From Promicromonosporaceae bacterium (GTDB lineage: Bacteria > Actinomycetota > Actinomycetes > Actinomycetales > Cellulomonadaceae): a stretch of DNA of 64,000 nt. The notes under the pieces are model-generated. The model saw nothing but the letters and a program-made list of their open reading frames with translations. It searched no databases and was not told the DNA's origin. Every line of letters begins with the position of its first letter. Within the stretch, counting starts at the first letter, position 1. The stretch lies in NCBI GenBank assembly GCA_009783295.1, contig WRHK01000005.1, forward strand, positions 1-64,000. The letters are read 5' to 3'. Shown here in pieces: positions 28,064 through 36,103 of this stretch. The translations under genes were made by a program, and so were the position numbers.

Positions 28064-29446
28064 CTAGTACCAGCCGCTCGCCTGGGAGTGGCCCCACGCA
28101 CCGCACGGCGTGCCGTAGCGGCCGGCGATGTAGTTGAGGCCCCAGGTGATCTGCGTGGCGGGGTTGGTCTTCCAGTCGCTGGCGACGGAGCCCATCTTCG
28201 AGCCGGGCAGCGCCTGCGGGATGCCGTAGGCGCCCGAGCTGGCGTTGTACGCCGACGGGTTCCAGCCGGACTCCTTCTGGAAGAGCGACTCCAGGCACGT
28301 CCACTGCGACCCGGTCCAGCCGCGCGCGGCGGCGAGCTGCTGGCCGATGGCGCGGGGCGAGCCCGACATCACGGGGCCGCTCGAGCCGGTCGACGCGGCA
28401 GCGGCCGGGGCGGCCGCGGGCGCCGGGGCGGCGACGGGGCGGGCCTTCGTGCCGTTGGCGACGATCTTGGCCACGGGCTGCGTGGTCACCTTGTCGGACT
28501 TCTGGGTGCGCTGCGTCTGCTTCCCGTCCACGGTGACGACGTTCGCGACCACCGTGCGCACGCCGTTCTTGCCCTCCTGGACCACCTTCGACTCGCCCTT
28601 GTACAGGGTGGCGTCGTCCTTGGTCTGGGTGGGGAACGGGATGGCCGTGGTGGTGGTGACGTCCTTCTGCACCACGCGCTGCACGACGACGGCGACGCCG
28701 GCGCCCTTCGCGACCGCGGCCGAGATGTGCGCGTCGGCCACGTCGACGACGTGGACCAGGTCCTGGGCACCCAGCTTCACGCCGGCGGCGGTCAGCACGG
28801 CGTCGAGGCCCTGGCTGCCGTCGGGCACGACGACGGTCTTGCCGTCGTGGACGACGGCCACGGGGCCCTCGGCGTCCAGGCGCAGCGGGAGGGAGGCGCG
28901 GTCCGAGGAGCGGGAGGCGACCAGGGCCACGTCGGTGCCGCGCATCGAGAGCGCGGAGAGCGCCTCGTCGGCGTCGAGGGCGGTGACCCAGGTGCTGGAC
29001 TGCTTGCCGTCGGCCTGCACGGTGAGCTCGCGCCCGTAGCGCACGACGACGTCGGCACCGTCGGTCAGCGGCTTCGAGGGGGCGGGCGAGACCACGTCGT
29101 GGCCGGAGAGCCGGACGTTCTGGGCGTCGAGGAGGCCCTGCACGGAACCGGCGAAAGTCGAGATGGTGGTGACGTGGCCGTCGACGTCGAGGGTCACGGT
29201 CTTGTGGGCGTTGTACGCCATGGCGCCGCCGGTGACGGCGAGCGAGGCGACGACGAGGCCGGAGACGAGGGGGATGCGGTACTTGCGCCGTCGTCGGGCG
29301 GCGGTGGTGTCGAGGGCGGGGAGGTCGCTGGTGACGGCGGTCGGCTCGGTCGGGGTGGCCGTCGTCTCGGGGGTGGTGAAGGTCACGGGGGTCCAGACGT
29401 CGTGCTCTCCGGGCACGGGCGGACGAGCACGGGCCACGAGGACCAC
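28064..29446 (-). CDS. Rpf-like wall hydrolase 1 (DUF348/G5/lysozyme-like)
   Basis: 460 residues. A cytoplasmic leader of about 55 residues, a membrane helix at about 60-78 (IPLVSGLVVASLAVTGGAMAY), then DUF348 repeats (AHKTVTLDVDGHVTTISTFAGSVQGLL and two more), a G5-like domain around 230-310, and an Ala/Pro linker. The C-terminal lysozyme-like domain reads CLESLFQKESGWNPSAYNASSGAYGIPQALPGSKM, with the catalytic glutamate in KESGW. It probably cleaves peptidoglycan at the cell surface. It differs from neighbours 2 and 3 in this last domain. A promoter at 29624-29652 leaves a leader of about 170 bases, unlike the other three. Confidence 0.92.
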   Translation of the reverse strand: MVLVARARPPVPGEHDVWTPVTFTTPETTATPTEPTAVTSDLPALDTTAARRRRKYRIPLVSGLVVASLAVTGGAMAYNAHKTVTLDVDGHVTTISTFAGSVQGLLDAQNVRLSGHDVVSPAPSKPLTDGADVVVRYGRELTVQADGKQSSTWVTALDADEALSALSMRGTDVALVASRSSDRASLPLRLDAEGPVAVVHDGKTVVVPDGSQGLDAVLTAAGVKLGAQDLVHVVDVADAHISAAVAKGAGVAVVVQRVVQKDVTTTTAIPFPTQTKDDATLYKGESKVVQEGKNGVRTVVANVVTVDGKQTQRTQKSDKVTTQPVAKIVANGTKARPVAAPAPAAAPAAAASTGSSGPVMSGSPRAIGQQLAAARGWTGSQWTCLESLFQKESGWNPSAYNASSGAYGIPQALPGSKMGSVASDWKTNPATQITWGLNYIAGRYGTPCGAWGHSQASGWY

Positions 29447-29521
29447 CGCACCGACCCTGTCAGGGCGCGCACGACCCCCGTGAGGGCGCCGCGGATGCGG
29501 TCTCGACCGGCCGATCCGGCG

Positions 29522-29569
29522 GTCGCGGCCCGATGTACGAGCCGGTCAGCGCGCTGTCGCGGCCCGATG
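29522..29569 (-). repeat. Direct repeats in the leader of rpf-like gene 1
   Basis: The 14-mer GTCGCGGCCCGATG occurs at 29522-29535 and again at 29556-29569, 34 bases apart, inside the predicted untranslated leader. Function unknown. Confidence 0.5.
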
Positions 29570-29623
29570 GCCGACGCTGGGGGCTATACACCCCGACCCG
29601 TCCGATGACGCGCAAGACAGTCG

Positions 29624-29652
29624 ACCGTAACCGTGTCGTTATCGTTTTCCAA
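29624..29652 (-). promoter_or_regulatory. Promoter of rpf-like gene 1
   Basis: On the minus strand TTGGAA, a 17-base spacer and TACGGT. The same TACGGT box precedes rpf-like genes 2 and 4 and one beta-propeller gene. Confidence 0.55.
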
Positions 29653-29733
29653 ATCCCCTGGTGGCGATCGTGGCGAAGGGCACGCGCCGTCCGGCGACGG
29701 GTGAGTGGTCGATCGCGGCCTTCTGTGCGGTGC

Positions 29734-30942
29734 TCACAGCAGCCCGAGCTTCCGCGCGCAGGCGGGCCACTGGCCCCACCCGGAGCCGGCCTGGAGGGCC
29801 TGGGCGCGCTGTGTCTGCTCGGCCGCCGACGCCTGCGAGGGCAGCCCCGTGCCGCCCAGCGACTGCCAGGTCGAGACCGTGAACTGGTAGAGCCCGTAGT
29901 AGAGCCCGTTGGACGAGACGGCGTCGACGCGGCCGCCGGACTCGCACTGTGCGAGCGCGGCCCAGACGTCGCCCGTGGGCGCGGCGGGCGGTGCCGCGGG
30001 CGCGGTCGTGGCCGCGGGGGCCGCGGGCGCCGCGGCGGGCGGCGGCGCGGCGGGGCGCGCCTGGGTGCCGACGGCCACCACCTCGTCGACGGCAGCCGTC
30101 GTGTCGGCGTCGGAGACCACGGTGCGCGCGGTCACCCTGCCGTCCACCGTGGTGACCCGCTCGACGCGCGTGTGCACCCCGGCGACGCCGGCCTGCAGGA
30201 CGGCGGGGGCCAGGTCGGCGTACCGGCCCGGGTCCTGCTTCTCGACGTGCCGGAACGGGATGGGCGTCCTCGTCGTGACGTCGCGCGTGACCACGCGCTG
30301 CACCACGAGCTCGACGCGGGCGCCGCCCGGCTGCGGGGCGTCGACGGGGATCACGCTGACCAGGTCCGCCGTGCCGACCGTCACGTGCGCCGCGGCCAGG
30401 ACGCCCGCGACGCCGTCGCCGGCGTCCCGCACGGTCCGGGTGTGCCCGTCGGCGACGACGGCGACGGGGCCGCCGTGCGCGGCGAGCGGGAGGGGCAGGG
30501 CGGTGCGGTCGCCCGAGCGGGAGGCCACGAGCCGCACGTCCGAGCCGCGCGCCGAGAGCTGGGCGAGCGCGTCGTCGGCGTCGAGGGCCGTGACCCACGT
30601 GGTGGAGCTCGCGCCGCCCGACTCGACGTCGAGCTGGCGCCCGTACCGGACCACGACGTCGCTGCCGTCGCGCAGTCGGGACGCCAGGCCGGGGGCGACG
30701 GCGTCGTGCGGGCCGACGCGCACGCCCTGCCGGTCGAGCAGGCCGCCGACGGACCCCGCGAACGTCGTCACGTGGGTCACCGAGCCGTCGACGTCGAGCG
30801 TGACCGACTTGCGGGCGTCGGCGAGCGCGCCCGCGGCGCCGCCCGCCACGAACGCGGCGGCCGTGAGGCCGATCGCGAGCGGCAGGCCTCGGCGCCGGCG
30901 GCGGGACGGCCCGTCAGGCCCTGGCGTGAGCGTCAGCAGCAT
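29734..30942 (-). CDS. Rpf-like wall hydrolase 2 (DUF348/G5/Rpf domain)
   Basis: 402 residues. A helix at about 20-37 (LPLAIGLTAAAFVAGGAAGAL), three DUF348-type repeats (ARKSVTLDVDGSVTHVTTFAGSVGGLLDRQ first), a G5-like segment, an Ala/Pro linker, and at 325-402 a true resuscitation-promoting-factor domain: VWAALAQCESGGRVDAVSSNGLYYGLYQFTVSTW ... SGWGQWPACARKLGLL. The catalytic glutamate is in QCESGG and two cysteines can form the usual disulfide. Rpf proteins are muralytic and revive dormant actinobacteria. The ATG follows TACGGT by six bases, so it is leaderless. Confidence 0.95.
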   Translation of the reverse strand: MLLTLTPGPDGPSRRRRRGLPLAIGLTAAAFVAGGAAGALADARKSVTLDVDGSVTHVTTFAGSVGGLLDRQGVRVGPHDAVAPGLASRLRDGSDVVVRYGRQLDVESGGASSTTWVTALDADDALAQLSARGSDVRLVASRSGDRTALPLPLAAHGGPVAVVADGHTRTVRDAGDGVAGVLAAAHVTVGTADLVSVIPVDAPQPGGARVELVVQRVVTRDVTTRTPIPFRHVEKQDPGRYADLAPAVLQAGVAGVHTRVERVTTVDGRVTARTVVSDADTTAAVDEVVAVGTQARPAAPPPAAAPAAPAATTAPAAPPAAPTGDVWAALAQCESGGRVDAVSSNGLYYGLYQFTVSTWQSLGGTGLPSQASAAEQTQRAQALQAGSGWGQWPACARKLGLL

Positions 30943-30948
30943 CCGGCG

Positions 30949-30976
30949 ACCGTAACCGCGCCGTGACCTTCCGCAA
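30949..30976 (-). promoter_or_regulatory. Promoter of rpf-like gene 2
   Basis: Minus strand: TTGCGG, 16-base spacer, TACGGT, then six bases to the ATG. A leaderless transcript is expected. Confidence 0.5.
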
Positions 30977-31023
30977 CCCGGGCGCGTCGTTGCGCCCGGT
31001 TTACGGAGGTTTGTCCACCGGTT

Positions 31024-32175
31024 CTAGCCCAGCAGGCCGAGCCTGCGGGCGCAGGCGGGCCACTGGCCCCAGCCCGAGCGGGCCTGGAGCAGCTGGGCGC
31101 GGTGGCGCTGCTCGGCGGGCGACGCCTGCGAGGGCAGCCCGGTGCCGCCCACGGACTGCCACGTGGGCACCGAGAACTGGTACAGGCCGTGGAAGCGGCC
31201 GCTGGCCGAGACGACGTTCGGGCGGCCACCGGACTCGCACTGCGCGAGCCGCGCCCACACGTCGTCGCCGACGGACCCGCCGGCGGCCGGGGCAGGGGCG
31301 GGCGGCGGCGCCACGGGGCGGGCGCGGGTGCCGACGGCGACGATCTCGTCGACCGGGTCGGACACGTCCTCGCTCACGGTCTCGCGGGCCGTCTCGACGC
31401 CGTCCACGGTGGTGACGCGCTCGACGAGCGTGCGCTCCCCGGCGACGCCGCGGCGGTCCACGCGCGGGGCCAGGTCGGAGAAGCGCTCGGCGTCGCGGCG
31501 CTCGACGCGCCCGAACGGCAGCGCCGTCGTCGTCGTGACGTCCTCGGTGACCACGCGCTGCACCACGATCGCCACGCCGGTGGCGCGCGGCTCGACGCTC
31601 ACGAGGTCGTCGGCCGCCACGGTGACGCCGGCGGCGTCGAGCAGGCCGTCCAGGCCGTCGCCGTCGTACGACGCGACGTGCTCGGCGCCGTCCGCGACCA
31701 CGACGACGTCGCCGCCGTCGGAGCTGACCGGGAGCGGCAGGGCCACGCGGTCGCCGGAGCGGGACGCCACGAGGCGCACGTCGCCTCCGCGGGCGGCCAG
31801 GAGGCGCAGGGCGTCGTCGGCGTCGAGGGCGGCCACCCAGGTGGTGGTCTGCGCGCCGTCGGACTCGACGGTCAGCTCACGGCCCAGGCGCACCACGACG
31901 GCGGCGCCGTCGCGCAGGGGCGCGTCGATGGCGGGGACGACGACGTCGTGCTCGCCGAGCTCGACGTCGGCGCCGCGCAGCAGCCCCTCGACGGAGCCGG
32001 CGAACGTGGTGACGCGCGTGATCTCGCCGTCGACGTCGAGCATGACGGCCTTGTGTGCGGCGGAGACCGCGCCGGCGGTCCCGCCGAGCAGCAGCGCGCC
32101 GGCGACGACGGCTGCGACGGCGGGCAGGCGCCGGGAGCGGCGGGCCGGGGTGTCGTTCTGGTGGTCGCTAGGCAT
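31024..32175 (-). CDS. Rpf-like wall hydrolase 3 (DUF348/G5/Rpf domain)
   Basis: 383 residues, close paralogue of gene 2. A helix at about 18-35, DUF348 repeats (AHKAVMLDVDGEITRVTTFAGSVEGLL), a G5-like region, and a C-terminal Rpf domain VWARLAQCESGGRPNVVSASGRFHGLYQFSVPTW ... SGWGQWPACARRLGLLG with catalytic Glu and both cysteines. The frame is open upstream to 32493, but the ATG at 32175 gives the short charged leader of this family. TTCGGT ends six bases before it, a weaker version of the box used by its neighbours. Confidence 0.94.
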   Translation of the reverse strand: MPSDHQNDTPARRSRRLPAVAAVVAGALLLGGTAGAVSAAHKAVMLDVDGEITRVTTFAGSVEGLLRGADVELGEHDVVVPAIDAPLRDGAAVVVRLGRELTVESDGAQTTTWVAALDADDALRLLAARGGDVRLVASRSGDRVALPLPVSSDGGDVVVVADGAEHVASYDGDGLDGLLDAAGVTVAADDLVSVEPRATGVAIVVQRVVTEDVTTTTALPFGRVERRDAERFSDLAPRVDRRGVAGERTLVERVTTVDGVETARETVSEDVSDPVDEIVAVGTRARPVAPPPAPAPAAGGSVGDDVWARLAQCESGGRPNVVSASGRFHGLYQFSVPTWQSVGGTGLPSQASPAEQRHRAQLLQARSGWGQWPACARRLGLLG

Positions 32176-32258
32176 CCGACGACCGAACCACAGGCGGCCG
32201 CGGCGCCCGCGCCGGGGCGGCGCCGATCCAGCGGCGAGCGGGCGCCGGATGGCGCCTG

Positions 32259-33500
32259 TCAGTACCAGCCGGTGGCCATGGAGTGGTCCCACGCGCCGCA
32301 CGGAGTGCCGTACCGGCTGGAGATGTAACCCAGCCCCCAGGTGATCTGGGTCGTGGGGTTGGTGCGCCAGTCGGCGCCCACGCTGGCCATCTTCGAGCCG
32401 GGCAGCGCCTGCGGGATGCCGTAGGCCCCGGACGAGGCGTTGGAGGCGTTGACGCGCCAGCCGGACTCCTTGGTCCACAGGCTGTCGAGGCACGCGAACT
32501 GGTCGGCGCCCCAGCCGCGCTCGGCCAGCAGGGCCTGCGCGGTCGCCTTTACGGAGCCGGGGTCCACCTTGACGGCGGAGGGGTCCATGGTGCCGACGAC
32601 GATCACCTCGTCGCGCGGCGCCCGCGTCACGACGCGCGACACCACGGTGCGCTGCACCTCGGCGCCGGCGAGCGACAGGGTCGAGTACGTGGTGACGGCC
32701 TCGCCGGGGCGCCCGGCGGTGCGCACGTGCTGGTAGCCGCGCGGGAGGGCGGGCTCCTCGATGGTCTGCGTGGCGAACGGCAGCACCTCGGTGACGGTGT
32801 CCGCGCCGGTGGACCCGCGGGCCACGACCACGACCATGCCGTCCACGGCGGCGGCGCCGAGCGGCACGGACGTCTGGTCGGTGTCGCCGAGCGTGATGCC
32901 GGCCTCGCCGAGCACGTCGCGGACGGTGGCCTGGGTGGTGCGGATCGGCAGCACCGACCCGTCGACGGCGACGTTGACGGTCTTCATCGTCGAGACGCGC
33001 ACGGGCTCGCGGCCCAGCGGCTCGGAGCGCGACGCCGTCGCGACGGCGCCGTCGCCGCGGGCACCGAGGGCCTCGATCAGGTCGCCGACGGTGAGCGCCG
33101 TCGTCGTGAAGGTGCTGGTCCTGCCGTCGACTTCGAGGGTGACCTGACGGGAGGAGCGCACCACGATGCTCTCGCCGTCGGCCACCGGGGCGTTCTCGGC
33201 GGGGGTCACCGCGTCACCGCGCAGCACGTCCACGCTCTGGAAGCGGAGCACGTCGCCGACGGTGCGGCCGTAGGCGGAGACGACGCGGATCTGGCCGTCG
33301 TCGTCGATGGTGACGGTCTTGTGGGCGGCGGTCAGGCCGTACGTGGACCCCGCGAGCGCGACCACCACGAGGGCGTGCAGGAGGCGTCGCGTGCCACGGC
33401 CCGGGGCGTCGGCGCGCCGGGGCAGGACGGGTGCTGGGGAGGCCGCCGCGTACCGGCGGGTGCTGCCGCCGGGCCGGGTGCCTCGTGCCCTTCGTGCCAC
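32259..33500 (-). CDS. Rpf-like wall hydrolase 4 (DUF348/G5/lysozyme-like)
   Basis: 413 residues. A helix at about 35-52 (LLHALVVVALAGSTYGLTA), then DUF348 repeats (AHKTVTIDDDGQIRVVSAYGRTVGDVLRF), a G5-like domain, and a C-terminal lysozyme-like domain CLDSLWTKESGWRVNASNASSGAYGIPQALPGSKM matching gene 1 almost motif for motif. The GTG at 33500 follows TACGGT by nine bases. It lies 32 bases after tatD with its own promoter. This is the position usually held by the single rpfB in actinobacteria. Confidence 0.92.
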   Translation of the reverse strand: MARRARGTRPGGSTRRYAAASPAPVLPRRADAPGRGTRRLLHALVVVALAGSTYGLTAAHKTVTIDDDGQIRVVSAYGRTVGDVLRFQSVDVLRGDAVTPAENAPVADGESIVVRSSRQVTLEVDGRTSTFTTTALTVGDLIEALGARGDGAVATASRSEPLGREPVRVSTMKTVNVAVDGSVLPIRTTQATVRDVLGEAGITLGDTDQTSVPLGAAAVDGMVVVVARGSTGADTVTEVLPFATQTIEEPALPRGYQHVRTAGRPGEAVTTYSTLSLAGAEVQRTVVSRVVTRAPRDEVIVVGTMDPSAVKVDPGSVKATAQALLAERGWGADQFACLDSLWTKESGWRVNASNASSGAYGIPQALPGSKMASVGADWRTNPTTQITWGLGYISSRYGTPCGAWDHSMATGWY

Positions 33501-33509
33501 AAGCAGCAG

Positions 33510-33539
33510 ACCGTAGCGGGTGAACGCGTCCCTTACCAA
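33510..33539 (-). promoter_or_regulatory. Promoter of rpf-like gene 4
   Basis: Minus strand: TTGGTA, 18-base spacer, TACGGT, then nine bases to the GTG. It overlaps the last codons of tatD. Confidence 0.5.
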
Positions 33540-34450
33540 CGCCCGTAGACGGACTGGGTGGTCGCAGAGACCGTCTCGCACACCTCGGCGAGGGGCCTCT
33601 CGAGCACCTCGGCCATCGCCCGGACGGTGTGCGCGACGGCGTACGGGGCGTTCGGCCGGCCGCGGAACGGGTGCGGCGTGAGGTACGGCGCGTCGGTCTC
33701 GACGAGCACCAGCTCCAGCGGCACCGCGCGGAGCGCCGCACGGAGGTGGTCGTTCGACGTGTACGTCACGGGGCCGGCGAAGCTCAGGTACCAGCCGTTC
33801 TCGGCGCACACGCGGGCCATCTCGGCGTCGCCGGAGAAGCAGTGGAACACCGTCCGCTCGGGCGCGCCGTCGGCCTTCAGGACGTCGATGACCTGCGCGT
33901 GGGCGTCGCGGTCGTGGATCTGCAGCGCCAGGCCCAGCTCCTTGGCCAGGGCGATGTGCGCCCGGAAGCCCTCTCGTTGTACGACGGCGCCGCGCGGGCC
34001 TGTACGGAACAGGTCCATGCCCGTCTCGCCGATCGCCCGGACGCGCGGGTTGGCCCGGGCGAGGTCGCCGATCTCGGCGATCGCGTCGTCGAGCGGCACC
34101 CGGTGGTGCTCCTCGCGCTCGTAGACCTGGCCGTCGGGGCCGACGTCGTGCGCGTCCGCGTGGAGCACGGCCTCGTTGGGGTGGATCGCGATCGCCCCGA
34201 CGAGCGCCGGGTGCTCGCCCGAGCGCAGCAGCGCGTCCGTCCACCTGGCGGACGGCAGGTCGCAGCCGACCTGGACGATCCGGTCGACGCCCGCGGCCGC
34301 CGCGCGGGCGACGTGCTCGGCCACGGTGGGCGCGGGCACGTCGCCGGGCAGCACGCCCGCGATCGACTCGAGGTGCGTGTGGTTGTCCGCGACGGGGACA
34401 GGCAGCGGCTCGGGGTCCGCGGGGAACCCCCGCTCACGCTGACGCGCCAC
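33533..34450 (-). CDS. tatD: TatD-family metal-dependent hydrolase
   Basis: 305 residues. TIM-barrel amidohydrolase with the N-terminal metal motif DNHTHLE, the glutamate segment AIGETGMDLFRTG, HDRDAH, FHCFSGD, and the late VETDAPYLTPHPFRGRPNAP. TatD proteins are 3'-5' DNases or RNA-processing enzymes. The GTG at 34450 starts two bases after the metG stop, so the two are cotranscribed. The metG-tatD-rpf-rsmA-ispE order is conserved in actinobacteria. Confidence 0.95.
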   Translation of the reverse strand: MARQRERGFPADPEPLPVPVADNHTHLESIAGVLPGDVPAPTVAEHVARAAAAGVDRIVQVGCDLPSARWTDALLRSGEHPALVGAIAIHPNEAVLHADAHDVGPDGQVYEREEHHRVPLDDAIAEIGDLARANPRVRAIGETGMDLFRTGPRGAVVQREGFRAHIALAKELGLALQIHDRDAHAQVIDVLKADGAPERTVFHCFSGDAEMARVCAENGWYLSFAGPVTYTSNDHLRAALRAVPLELVLVETDAPYLTPHPFRGRPNAPYAVAHTVRAMAEVLERPLAEVCETVSATTQSVYGRW

Positions 34451-34452
34451 GG

Positions 34453-36075
34453 TCAGGCCGTCTCCTCCAGGCGCGGGAACAGCGCCGCGCCCTTGGTGAC
34501 GACCGTGCCGGCCGGGAGCGCACCGAACCGCGCCGCCGACTCGACGGGCTGGTCGGCGAGCGCGCCCAGCGCGGCCTCGGCGCCGAGCGCCTCCCACAGC
34601 GCCTGCGCCGCCTTGGGCGTCACGGGGTGCAGCAGCACGGCGAGCGCGCGCAGCGCCTCGGCGGCCGTGACCAGCGACGTGGCCAGGCGGCCGCCGTCCA
34701 CGCCGTCGCCGTCGGCGTCGGTCTCGCCCGGGACCTTGGCGACCTTCCACGGCTGGGTCTCGGTGAGGTACCCGTTCGCGGCGTCGACCAGCGTCCACAC
34801 GGCGGAGATCGCGTCGTGGATGGCCAGCCTGTCGATGGCGGCCTCGGCGTCGGCCACGGCCTTGGCGGCCACGGCCTCGAGGTCGGTCTCGAGCTCGGTG
34901 CGCGTACCCGCCACGGGCAGGGCGCCGCCGAAGTACTTGCCGATCATCGCGGCGACGCGCGAGGCCAGGTTGCCGAACCCGTTGGCGAGCTCGCCGTTGT
35001 AGCGGGCGACCATGTCCTCCCACGAGAACGAGCCGTCGCCGCCGAACGCGATGGTGCGCATGAAGTAGTAGCGGAACGCGTCCGACCCGAAGGTGTCGAT
35101 GATGTCGGCCGGGGCGATGCCCGTGAGGCGCGTCTTCGACATCTTCTCGCCGCCCACGAGCAGCCAGCCGTGCGCGAACACCTGCTGCGGCAGCGGCAGG
35201 CCCGCGGCCATGAGCATGGCCGGCCAGATCACGGCGTGGAACCGCAGGATGTCCTTGCCGACCAGGTGCACGTTGGCCGGCCACAGGCGCTCGAACTGCT
35301 CGCGCGCCTCCGGGTCGGCGGACCCGTAGCCCACGGCCGTCATGTAGTTGAGCAGCGCGTCGAACCACACGTAGAGCACGTGCTTGTCGTCCCACGGGAT
35401 CGGCACGCCCCAGTCGAACGTCGAGCGGCTGATCGACAGGTCCTGCAGGCCCTGCTTGACGAACCCGATCACCTCGTTGCGCGCCGACGCCGGCTGCACG
35501 AACTCCGGGTGCTCCTCATAGAGGGCGAGCAGGCGGTCGGCGTACGCGCTCATGCGGAAGAAGTAGTTCTGCTCCGCGAGCATCTCGACCGGCTTGAGGT
35601 GGATGGGGCACACCTTCTGGCCCTCGAACTCGCCGGTGCCGTCCACCAGGTCGCCGGGGAGCTTGTACTCCTCGCAGTTGACGCAGTACGGGCCCTCGTA
35701 GCTGCCCTCGTAGATCTCGCCGCGGTCGTGCAGATCCTGCAGGAACGCCTGGACGGCGGTCTCGTGGCGGGGCTCCGTGGTGCGGATGAAGTCGTCGTTG
35801 CGCGCGTCGAGCGTCTCGAGCACCGGCTTCCACGCCGTCTCGACCAGGCGGTCGGCCCACTCCTGGGGGCTGACGCCGTTCTTCTCGGCCGTGCGCAGCA
35901 CCTTCTCGCCGTGCTCGTCGGTGCCCGTGAGGAACCAGACCTCCTCCTGGCGCTGGCGGTGCCAGCGGGTGACCACGTCGGCCGCGACGGTCGTGTACGC
36001 GTGCCCGATGTGGGGGGCGTCGTTGACGTAGTAGATCGGCGTCGTGAGGTAGAACGGCTTCGCAGCGGCGGGCAT
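34453..36075 (-). CDS. metG: Methionyl-tRNA synthetase
   Basis: 540 residues, class I synthetase. TTPIYYVNDAPHIGHAYTT contains the HIGH motif. The zinc knuckle is CVNCEEYKLPGDL ... VCPIH. KMSKTRLTG is the KMSKS loop. The anticodon-binding helices follow, and the C-terminal dimerisation domain of longer forms is absent. The ATG at 36075 follows TACCAT by seven bases, which suits a leaderless start; an in-frame ATG at 36084 is the alternative. tatD follows after two bases. Confidence 0.96.
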   Translation of the reverse strand: MPAAAKPFYLTTPIYYVNDAPHIGHAYTTVAADVVTRWHRQRQEEVWFLTGTDEHGEKVLRTAEKNGVSPQEWADRLVETAWKPVLETLDARNDDFIRTTEPRHETAVQAFLQDLHDRGEIYEGSYEGPYCVNCEEYKLPGDLVDGTGEFEGQKVCPIHLKPVEMLAEQNYFFRMSAYADRLLALYEEHPEFVQPASARNEVIGFVKQGLQDLSISRSTFDWGVPIPWDDKHVLYVWFDALLNYMTAVGYGSADPEAREQFERLWPANVHLVGKDILRFHAVIWPAMLMAAGLPLPQQVFAHGWLLVGGEKMSKTRLTGIAPADIIDTFGSDAFRYYFMRTIAFGGDGSFSWEDMVARYNGELANGFGNLASRVAAMIGKYFGGALPVAGTRTELETDLEAVAAKAVADAEAAIDRLAIHDAISAVWTLVDAANGYLTETQPWKVAKVPGETDADGDGVDGGRLATSLVTAAEALRALAVLLHPVTPKAAQALWEALGAEAALGALADQPVESAARFGALPAGTVVTKGAALFPRLEETA

Positions 36076-36103
36076 GCGGCCCATGGTAGTTGCGCCGCGG
36101 GGG

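Noticed and set aside
29447-29623. ydaO-type (c-di-AMP) riboswitch in the leader of rpf-like gene 1
   Set aside because: Such riboswitches often precede wall hydrolase genes, and the leader is long enough, but I could not find the conserved core segments; only direct repeats are visible.
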